Source: Siphonodentalium dalli
Taxonomy: Eukaryota; Mollusca; Scaphopoda; Gadilida; Siphonodentaliidae
DNA: 64,000 nucleotides
NCBI GenBank assembly: GCA_032622095.1
Contig: CP136067.1
Location: 82,056,705-82,120,704 of the forward strand
Direction: 5' to 3'
A model generated the notes under the pieces. It did not search any database. It had not been told where the DNA came from and saw only the letters and a list, made by a program, of their open reading frames with translations. Both the position numbers and the translations under genes were made by a program. Shown in pieces: positions 41,101 to 53,100 of the stretch. The first letter of the stretch is position 1. The number at the start of each line of letters is the position of its first letter.

Positions 41101-44100
41101 TGGACAGTGAAGTTTTATCCGATAAGGGATGGCATCGGAATAATACTGATGATGAGGCAGCAAGAGAAGCATTTGAGTTTGTTATTCATGTAAGTTAGTT
41201 TGTGATAGGTTCATTGTTATTCATGTAAGTTGGTGTGTGATAGGTTCATTGTAATTTATATAAGTTGGTGTGTGATAGGTTCATTATTATATGTCATCAA
41301 CATCATCAACAAATTTGTACTGATACATGTATAGGCTCATAGATCAGTCGAAAAATGACATTGATGGCTTATTTATCTACCATTAATCCATCTCAGAAAA
41401 TAAATTGACAAAACAGGATTTTCTGTTGGATGATCTCCCAATCTAGTTGATGGGCCGAAAATAAATTATCCCAAATTGGCAACGACCAAACGGACTTTCA
41501 GAAAATAAATACACCTCAACTTCAATTTTCTTAATATTTATCAACACACAGAAAGTCGATTCCGAAGCAATGGTCCCTGACTGGTTAGCGACCTCTGATA
41601 AAGTTATTAACACTTCCGATGTAAACAAATGCCCTGGTCACATATAATGTTCTCATGATAAATGACCTGTCGATCATCATGAACAAATTTTCATCAGCCT
41701 GTTGATCAGCTAGTCTGATTAATTTGTTTTTGCAGCAACTATACGTTGTCATGTTCGCTTTTCCGAAAATTGGAAAAATGCGGCACAAAATTTGAGCGTT
41801 CAATCGAGTAATACAAAAACATGAACATGGCTGAAATGCAATTACAAAAGTAAAGTACAGTCTACTTAAGGAACAGAAACACACAATATAATCATCAAAC
41901 TACTTTGTCAAATGTTTCTAGTGTTGAGTTTTTTACTTTTTTTTGGGCCAAGATTTCACTGGAATTCTCGTTCTGCATTATTACATAATCCATGTGACAT
42001 CATGTGGGGTGACAACTAGACTCGCCCATTTTTCTTGAAGTATCACTTATCACTCATCCTTAGCAACATCTGTGGACTGATAGATCAGGTATGGAAACTG
42101 CAAATCAAAAATAAGTAAACAGATGTGAAAACTTGCTTGTTCATGCAACAAGTAAGATTTGAGTTGAACAACCTACCGGCCCACTTCACGTTGAATTGGT
42201 TACTCACATGGTTTTTGATAATGTTAGGGGAAAATTGTGATTAACTTGAATGTCCAATTTCGCCAATATTTTATCCTCATTAATCGTGAATTTATCATTA
42301 TTTATATATTAGGCAGCCCATAGCCATCTAAACTGAAAAAAACCACTGTGAGTGACCATTTCAGCACACTTAGAAGCACCAGAAACTCACTGTGCCAAAT
42401 TTAGAGTTTTAAGTGAGCAGACAATACGATTGACTATATAATGTGTATTCAAATCATGATATATCCTCAAACAAAAAGTGGAATGTTAGTGTGATCCTGT
42501 GAAAAACTTGCTTTATAGACCCTAAATCAGGCCTGAGAATAAGGTGCCTGTCATTTGCAGAATTAGGTCCCCAGAGGGTGAATTTAGTGATGCTATCCCA
42601 CATAGCGGGCTATCACTAAATTCACCCACTGGGGACCTCATTCTGCTCAGGCCTCCTCTTCTCTGGAAAGTTTCTTTATTATCAAATTTCTATAGAAACT
42701 TCTCCACATAGATTATATTTCATTTTTAGTTTAGTTTCTCTATATCCCCAAATTGGCAGACGACACATTGCATAATCGAGGTTCCCAATGGGTGTACATC
42801 GCAATATTCATCATTTGGGAACTTCAATCTAAGTCTGTGTCTCCCATAGCAGATGAGGCCATGTAGAATGAGATTCCCAGAAGGTGAATTTAGTGATGCT
42901 AGCCCACTGTGTGGGATATTGTCACTAAATTCATCCGTTGGGGACCTCATTTTGCAAATGACAGGCACACTAAACTGGGCTTGCCCTAAATGCTGTATTC
43001 ATACATGTTTCAGAACTTTCTTTCTTAACCTTTACTATACTAAATGCTCATTTACGAGTAGATATCCCTTAGGAAATGTTTAGATAATAAGTTCAACAAA
43101 TAGTCTTTTGTTGAACTTATTATCTGAACATTTCCAGCCAATAAATAGGTGTTCTTGTGTACTTGCATTATCTGTTGTCTGCTTATTTATCCTGAACATC
43201 CCTTCAGATGAGTAACAGACCATTCCAGTATATACTTTTATAACTGAGTGGGAGAATCCATTTAGTATAAAAAGGATTACATTATCAACATAAATTTTAC
43301 TTGATGTTATCATATTTGTTTTGTAGATCATCATGTCTGTTTCATATAAGTCTGTGTATGATGACTTTCGTACTCAGGCAACATATGCTGCTAACTACAC
43401 AGATAAAGACTGGGAACTTCCCATAGGAACTGAAGTAAGCATATACAAATATAGAACACTTTGTCGGGTTTTGCAACAAACTCGACCTATAGTTTACTGA
43501 ATGATGGTGGACGTCTGTCTGTTTATCTCTTTAGAACTCCCAATAAAGAATTATCCAATTTTAACTGAAACTGGTAAACTCTTGAATATCTTGATTGAGT
43601 TCAAAAACGAGTTCTGCAAATAACTATTTCAGGAATTGTGCCTTGTATGTGTTTTCTGGGTGCCCATTTCTCGAAGTAAGCTCAATAATTCTAACAGATG
43701 GTATATAATGTTGTCCAATTTTGATATAAAGTTTCTACTCATAAATATTTTTGCTGAGTTCAAAAATCTGTACTGCTCAAATTTTATTTTGAGTTGTACT
43801 TCCTAGATTGTTTTTCGGGTATCCATTTGGGCAATATCCCCAACATGTGTCATTGGATTTTAACGAGATTTGTTCCATGGCTTCAACTCATGAATATCAT
43901 ATATATGGATAATATATGAGAATCGCTCTTAACACTTTCTTTACTAAATACTCATTGACGAGTAGTTCCCTTAGTATTGAAGATAATAAGTTCAACAAAC
44001 GACCTAAATCCGACTGCATTTGTAATATCTTTTCGTCTGTCATCTCTTACCTCAACATCACTCAAAATGAATAATAGACTATTCCAAAGTATATATTTAA

Positions 44101-47100
44101 AACTTGGTGGGATAATCCATTAGGTATAGAAAGGATTAACTGGGATTATGTTAGTAGTAATGCCATTTGGTGAAATAAGTAAATTATAGTGCTATTTCTA
44201 ACAAACGTATTTTGATTTTGGTTAACATAAACACTTAGACAGCACTTTTATACTAAATTAGCGATGCGTTACCTACTATTGACGCTTGATTTTCGTGGTG
44301 TTTTTCTAATTTTCCCCCCGACTTTTTCAAAGTTTGGGGGAATATAGAAATGATTTTTGTCTGTCCTTCCATCTAGGTGTCCGTCCGTTGGGGAGTCCGT
44401 CCGTCCATATTTGGATACCTTAATCCTTTCGTGACTGGAGCTTCCTGAAATTTTGCGAAAACCCTGTGCCAATGCATCCTCTTATATATGCGAGGGCGCC
44501 TTGCATATAAAAGAGAACGAATTGGCATAACAGTATTTACCTTATATATACTTAATTTTCTCTTATATATGCGAGGCTCCCTATGGGAGATTCACATATA
44601 TAAGAGAATGCACCGGCACAGGGCCTTTAATGTTGCACCTGCGCAGCTCCCGTCATGAATGGGTTAACTGAAATCAACTCCTCCTACAGTTTGTATCCTA
44701 TGTACATAAAACTTCAGGACATTTTTACTGACACATTGAAGATGTGCAACATATTTAGTGATATTTTTGTCAGTGACCTTTTATTCATAGTTGATTTGTT
44801 CATGAATTTTGGAATAAATTTACCAAATATATGACCACTGAACCATATTGATCTGATTCATGGTCTCAAAATGAAACTTCCTCAGCTCAAATTTGACAGA
44901 AAGTAAGCGGAAAATACTATCTCTTTACCAAAATGTCAGACATTTTCATGACAAAAACATTCTGAGAAGGGCCACATTCTCATTAAGGCTCACTTAGTGT
45001 TTTTTAGCTAAACAAAAGATGCAACCCATGGTCTTAAACATGGCACTTGAGGTTATTTTTGTCCCCCGAAAAATTAATTTTCGGGGGACTATAGAAACGG
45101 GCTATGTCTGTCCGTCCGTTCATTCGTCGTACGTACCGTCTGTCCGTCACACTTTTGAGTACCTTCATGGTGTAATCATCTCCTCCTACAGATTTCATCC
45201 CAGAGATTTGAAACTTCAGAATATTGTTGCCCATCTATTGAAGATGTGCAACATGTATACAGATGACAGAAAAATTATTTTTTACGGAGATATTAACCAT
45301 TTTCGACTTAGAAAATTTCAACATTTTTTATAATTTTCTGTATGAGGGTACCTTCAGGGTGTAATCAACTCATCCTACAGTTTTGATCGTAGATATTTGA
45401 AACTTCAGAGTATTTTTACCCACATATTGGAGATGTGCAACATGTATATAGATGACAGAAAAATTATTTTTTTATGGAGTTATTAACCCTTTGGAGAGTA
45501 TTTGTAACGTCATATACATGACGTCATGAGTAAATTTAACGTCAACGTCATAGCAATAATTATTAACAAGTTCGGGTCAAAAGGGTCCAATAATTTGTTT
45601 TAATTTATGTGCATTTTCTGTTATCATAATCGATTGCACTTATACATTTGGGACATTATATTAATCAAAATAACTCCTAAAAATCATTTATAAATCAGAT
45701 GATTTATTGAAGTTATGTCTACATAAAATAACACTTCCTGAAACGACATATATGTAGTTCTACTCCTCAACCGATAGACGACATATATGTCGTTCTACTC
45801 ACCAAAGGGTTAACCCTTTTCGACTGTGGTCGGCTGACCTTTCATTAGCTCAACTTACTTTTGTAAGTTTGAGCTATTGCCATGGTTTGTCGTCCGTGTG
45901 TCCGTGGTTCCGTCAACAATTTCCTTTGGCGCGGGCTACAGATTGTACCTTTGGTCTGATCTTCATGAAATTTGTCATGAATGTTGACATTGACATGTAG
46001 ATGGGAAACGAGTCATTTTGGGGTCATTCGTCCAAAAAACATGGCCGCTGGCAGCCATCTTGGATTTCAAGATTCAATCCATTGGCGCGGCCTACAGGTC
46101 GTACTGTTCATCTGATCCTCATGAAATTTGTCATTGATGTTAATAATGACATGTAGATGGGAACGAGTGATTTTGGGGTCGTTCGGCCAAAAAACATGGC
46201 TGCCAGCAGCCATCTTGGATTTTACTCTTTGCATGACTAAATCATTTGGCGCGGGCTACAGGTCGTTGTTTTGGTCGGAAGTTTATGAAATTTGTCATGG
46301 ATGTTAACACTGTCATGTAGATGGGAACGAGTGATTTTGGAGTTGTTCGGCCAAAAAACATGGCCACCAGCAGCCATCTTGGATTTTACTCTTTGCATGA
46401 CTAAATCCTTTGGCACGGGCTACAGGTTGTACCTTTGGTCTAATCTTTTATGAAATTTGTCATGAATATTGACATGTAGATGGGAACGAATCATTGTGGG
46501 GTCATTCGGCCAAAAAACATGGCCGCTGGCAGCCATCTTGGATTTCAAGATTCAATCCATTGGCGCGGGCTACAGATCGTACTGTTCGCCTGATCATCAT
46601 GAAATTTGTCATTGATGTTAATAATGGCATGTAGATGGGAACGAGTGATTTTGGAGTTGTTCGGCCAAAAAACATGGCCGCCAGCAGCCATCTTGGATTT
46701 TACTCTTTGCATGACTAAATCCTTTGGCACGGGCTACAGGTTGTACCTTTGGTCTAATCTTTATGAAATTTGTCATGAATATTGACATTGACATGTAGAT
46801 GGGAACGAATCATTGTGGGGTCATTCGGCCAAAAAACATGGCCACTGGCAGCCATCTTGGATTTCAAGATTCAATCCATTGGCGCGGGCTACAGATCGTA
46901 CTGTTCACCTGATCATCATGAAATTTGTCATGGATGTTAACACTGACATGTAGATGGGAACGAGTGATTTTGGTGTCGTTCGGCCAAAAAACATGGCCGC
47001 CAGCAGCCATCTTGGATTTTACTCTTTGCATAACTAAATCCTTTGGCGCGGGCTATAGGTTGCCTTTGGTCTAATCTTTATAAAATTTGTCATGAACGTT

Positions 47101-50100
47101 GACATTGACATGTAGATGGGAACGAATCATTGTGGGGTCATTCGGCCAAAAAACATGGCCGCTGGCGGCCATCTTGGATTTCAAAATTCAATCCATTGGC
47201 GCGGGCTACAGGTCGTACTGTTCGTCTGATCATCATGAAATTTGTCATGAATGATAACAATGACATGTAGATGGGATCAAGTCGTTTTGGGGTCATTCGG
47301 TCAAAAAACATGGCCGCCAGCAGCCATCTTGGATTTTACTCTTTGTATGACTAAATCCTTTGGTGCGGGCTACAGGTCGTAGCTTTGGTCAGATGGTCAT
47401 GAAATTTGTCATGAATTATAACAATGACATGTAGATGGGAACAAGTCGTTTTGGGGTCATTCGGTCAAAAAACATGGCCACCAGCATTTTACTCTTTGCA
47501 TGACTAAATCCTTTGGCGTGGGCTACAGGTCATACCTTTGGTCTGATCTTTATTAAATTTGTCATGGATGTTAACACTGACATGTAGATGGGAACGAGTG
47601 AGTCGTTCGGCCAAAAAACATGGCCGCCAGCAGCCATCTTGGATTTTACACTTTGCATGTCTAAATCCTTTGGCACGGGCTACAGGTTGTACCTTTGGTC
47701 TAATCTTTATGAAATTTGTCATGAATGTTGACATTGACATGTAGATGGGAACGAATCATTGTGGGGTCATTCGGCCAAAAAACATGGCTGCCAGCGGCCA
47801 TCTTGGATTTCAAAATTCAATCCATTGGCGCGGTCTACAGGTCGTACTGTTCATCTGATCATCATGAAATTTGTAGGTCGTAGCTTTGGTCAGATCTTCA
47901 TAAAATTTGTCATGGATGTTAACAATTATACGTAGATGGGAACGAGTCCTTTTGGGGTCAATTGTCCAAAAAAAATGGCCACCAGCAGCCATCTTGTATT
48001 TTACTCTTTGCATCACTAAATCCTTTGGCGCAGGTTAGACATTTCAATTAGCACCTTTCCTATTCCTCCATTTACTGTCAACCATTAAATTATTCCCCTA
48101 CCTAAGTTGAGCTACAGTGTCATTGACACTTTCATTTGTGTAGCTTTTACTCAATCATACGTTACCTTATTCCACATCTCGACCACAGCATCTTATTTGC
48201 TACAATGTTGTTTCACTAATATTCAATTTGCCATTTCATTGGTCACAGCAAATATCAGTCTTAGTTATGGATGCTCAGGTTCTATATCTTATGTGTGACT
48301 TCTGACAGACGATGGGTGTCACATATAATTATATATCATCAATTATTGCGGTCTTCGGATTTACATGAATTGGTTTTTAATTGCAGCCAGATGTCTACTC
48401 GGCTTTCTTGTATGACACCACAACAACATGGGGCTGGCTGGTCAACAAGACACTCTCAAAAAGGCTCAATCCAAAGGATGGGTCCGTCCTCTTCAATGAA
48501 GCAAAGTGGATTGAAGGAACAGGTGAACTTATGCAGATAATAATAATTTTTGGTCAAGTTGTGATTCAATTGCAACAAATATGTACAGTTCTTACATTGG
48601 TCAAGTTATTGATAATGCGATAGTATTAATGGAACAAAAATATTACAGTGATATTCAATCAAATTGATTTCAGATAATTTTACTCTCATGTCTTAAATAT
48701 TTTTATACACACCTCTTTAAAGTGTTTTTCATCTCTCACGTTTATGTTAAAAATAATTCATCAATTATATTCCATCTCTCTTGGAATAAAATATCTTTTT
48801 TTGTGGAATAGCCCTTTAATGGCACAGTTTCAATTGTCTTATAAGTTTTTAACCATTCTGTAAAACCATGTGAATTAGGGTTAAATAGTTCTTATCTTAC
48901 ATGAGTAGATATATCTCTTAAATAGAAGTATGGTAATGTCTATTATTCCTTCATTTGGATTTCCATCAGGTACACCAAATATAATATTATTTTGTGACAC
49001 ATCAAATTGCAGGTTACATTTATCTTTAATAGTCTGCTGAAATTCTAATAATACAGATTTTGTTACAGGACATTCATAAAATAGATGTCGCGCAACTGAA
49101 GTTGAGGTTCAACTCGGGTTATCAGCTCAGCTGATTAGGGACTATTGTGTCACATATTATCAATAAAAGTAACCATTTCATTACTAAATGGATCCTCCCA
49201 CCCAGTTATAAAATTATATATTGGAATGGTTTATTATTCATTGGGATGGTTGCTCATGGAAATTGATCAGACGACAGATAGACAAAAATATAATAGTAGT
49301 GCAGAAGGATTCTTATTCATTGGTGGAAAATGTTCATACAGTAATGCCCTAAGTAATCGACTCCTTAACCACAGCAGAATTATGGGTAACTTTTCAGGAT
49401 TTAGTTGGAAATATGGCTTTGTTGCCATTCATCGGAAAGCTCTCACTTGTTGACGTAATCTGTTTGTAATCGGTTTGTATTGTTCAAGAACAATACACAA
49501 TTGTTTATTGAATGTTTTGAAATCTTCTGTATTTTGCTATATTTCGCACAAATAAGCCATTGAGTGTGCAATAAAATGGGGGAAAGTGTGCAATAAACAG
49601 AATGATCAATTGATTTTGTGAATTATATCACAAAATCATAAAAACCAAGGGATTAGGCCAAAACAAAATGTGTTTTGGTTCTCGGGAAATTTTTTTTTCA
49701 AATCAATGAGGGAGGGAGGGTTTATTTTTATTTTTATTTTTTTCTGCGCATAGTAAGCATGGACAAAGATACCTTCCTCTGTCTAGTAATAACCAGAAAT
49801 GTAGAGGGAACTGTTATGCATATAAACTCATTTAGTCTTATATAAAAATGACATTGAACTACCAGTGTATGACTGGTATTACCTAACAATATATAATGCC
49901 CCTCACATTAACTACTGTTATTGTTGTCTAAAAACTGATACCTCCCCATTCTAATATGTGATCCTGAATTTAGTCCTGTGCCTTTCAATTGTATAAAGTT
50001 ACAATTAGTGTATGTTGTTCACAATGACTAATTGTAAGAAGAGCATGAGGATCAGCTAATCATTTTCTTAATTGTAGTCATCTACTTCATGTTGTAAGCC

Positions 50101-53100
50101 TGCAAGTCACTTTTTAACACATTACATGTTAGAGCTCAATGCACACTAATACTCAACACATATCTGCTATGGACATGTTGATAAAATAAAAAATACATTT
50201 TTTTTTTTTTTTTTTTTTTATTTTTTTTTTTTGTAAGTGTTTTTGTCATAACATCAGGCATTGGAATAAAAAGGCCTAATGCGGCCCTTTTTATTCTATG
50301 CGGCGGGGCCTGAGAACCAAAACTTTTTTTTTTGGCCTTACTCTATATATCCTGACACGGCCATTTAATTCAAGTAAATTCTCCAATGAATTTGTAGTGA
50401 GAATATTCTTCATAAAAGAAAAAAAGTTGATATTATAATCACCAATGACAACTCAACAATTAACAGTTTGCTTATATTTCTTAACCTTGACATTGCAAAC
50501 TGCCGATTGCAGTCTCTTCACGCATACACCTATTTATTTATTCAGCCTAAACACTAACAACTGGAACTCAGAGATCGGTGCACCGGTACCATTTTGTCTC
50601 AAAGTTTGAAACAGTGTATGATGTTCCAGGATTGTGAATAATAATAGCCTTTCAAATGAGTCAGTTTTAGGGTAATTTTGTGATATTCCCGTGTTATGAT
50701 TCCACTGAAAATGGTCATACCATCAACGGCCCAGCACACAACGTCATTTCGTAGTGAAGGTACTAACTCTTGATAGAAAAGTTTGAAATTTTGCAAAGAT
50801 ACGAAATGAAAGCAAATCAAACCAAAAAGGAGAAACAAAGTTTCATACAAATCTGTGAGAATCAGTTTGATGCAAGAATCTCTTCTGTTTGGAAACTGGA
50901 AATCATTTCTCTCTAAACTACCCGGCGGTATATGTATTCCCTATTTTCATTACATAAAAACCAAAATACTAATTTAATTACCCCTGTTTAATATTTTGAC
51001 ATTACTCTTTTTAGCTCAACTTTGCAACATAAAGTTTGAGCTATTGCCATAGGTTGGCATCTGTCATGCATCAACAATTTCCTTCGGCACGCCCTACATG
51101 CGGCATCCCTCATCCGATCTTGTCAAGCGTTTTAGAGCACTTTGGTGGATTTTACGCTATTGAAAACTGTTATCTATTTATCTATTTATTTATTGATTTA
51201 TTTATATTTACCTTCAGGCCTGACAGGGATGGTTGTATTGGATAGCTTGTGTGATCGCCTCATGAACATTTGGATGATTGACATGAATGCTGAGGGTTTC
51301 TTCCAACCATTTGCTGAAATCGATCAAACCGCTTCTGGAGGTATTGTCAGATCTGTAAGTATACCATAATTTTCATGGATGATCCTAGGTAGCATCAGGG
51401 GCCAAATATCCCAATGCAAAATAGGCCTGATATTTCCTGATTTTAGCCTATAAATTCTCCCATCACATTCTTCCATTTTCATCTAATGTCAGCTTTTATT
51501 CACTGATGAGTCATCAGTCAAATTAACTGGTGATGAGTGATGATATGAACACAAAGCTCTTCCAAGTGAGATGCAACACCTGATGACACAAAACAACACT
51601 GCAAAATGGCAATGAGCATTTGTTGGAGGATGGTGGATTATTTCATTGTTTGAATATTAATTACAACACTGTGCTTGTGCTCTTGTTAATATATGATAGC
51701 TATTGCAATGGAGTAAACTCTATATTATTGATATCACTGATCAGTATAAGGCCATTTCTGAATGTTTTTATAAATTCAGTTCTTGGGTTCTACTCAAGCA
51801 TACATTTGTTGTGACACAACTCGACCACAGCATCTCAGATGTGTACCAGACCTGTTACTTCTCACGGATTCGCCGTGAGACTCCCACTTTCACCATGCAT
51901 CTCACGGTGTCACGGCGACACCTCCTAATCTCACGGTTTGAAATAATCTTCTCAAACAAAACAAAATAATTCAAAGTTACTTTCGTTTTCGTTGTACTTA
52001 ACGCTGTAAGCGAGATTATTTGAGACTAACCGGGCGCGTTTGATTAGCGTCCGGTGCAGACACTGCTATTAGGCAATAATACCGCGATAGCTTGGAGTAG
52101 CTGCCAAAGTGCCGCGGGTAATTAGTCTGGCAATAAATGGTTTGTCACCCAAATGTTTTAAGAAACAAAGGAGGAATGAGATGAGCAACCTCACATTATA
52201 TAACTAATGTTAGCCATTCCAGATTGTTTTTATATTGGATTACAAACGAGCTTTATGCATGACCCCTATATATAGGAAGCCCGTTGAATATGGTCATTTA
52301 TACACTATATCTCTCTGTAAATTGGCGATCATACATTAAATTTTTGAAATGTCTGATTCTGTGGAAAGACCGGCAAAACGCAAACGATACGATTCAAAGT
52401 TTAAGGACTTGTGGTCCCGTGAAATGACGTGGATACAGCGAAGTGATCGCGGAGAATCAATGGCTCATTGTAAGGTCTGCAATCTTCACTTTTGTATCGG
52501 TCACGGTGGCAAAAATGATGCGACACGACATGGATATTCAGCACAACACCGACAGTTAAATAAGAATGTACAATCTTCTGGACAAATGACTACATTTTTT
52601 AAGAAGGCAGCACACGATACAGTAGACCAGACGAGAAAGGCAGAAATTCTCTTCAGTAACTTTATAATATTGCTGAACACAACTTGTCATTCTCAGTGGC
52701 GGACCATTTCACTAAGTTAGCTCCAATTATGTTTCCGGACAGCGATATCGCCAAAAAATACAAGTGTGGTAGAATGAAGACAACGATGATCACAAAAGGA
52801 GCAATTTCGACATGTTTGACAAATCCTGTGATCGAAATGTGCAGAACTCAGCCGTTTTCTCTCATGATTGATAAATCGAATGACAGTGGGTGCAAAAAAC
52901 AATTAGTGATTCTTGCTAGGCTTGCTGATGATTCACAGAAAAAGGCTATCACTCGTTTCATTGACATGCCTATCTGCAATGTGGGTACAGCTGAAGCCAT
53001 TTTTAATTCAATAGACAGTGTTTTCAAACAACTTGATATTCCATGGGAAAATGTTGTAAGTTTTACAAGTGACAATTGTAGTGTGATGTTTGGAAAAAAC

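Noticed and set aside
45900-48030. CRISPR-like array of regular repeats
   Set aside because: Repeats are contiguous 147-165-bp monomers without unique spacers, in eukaryotic intronic DNA; this is a satellite-type array.
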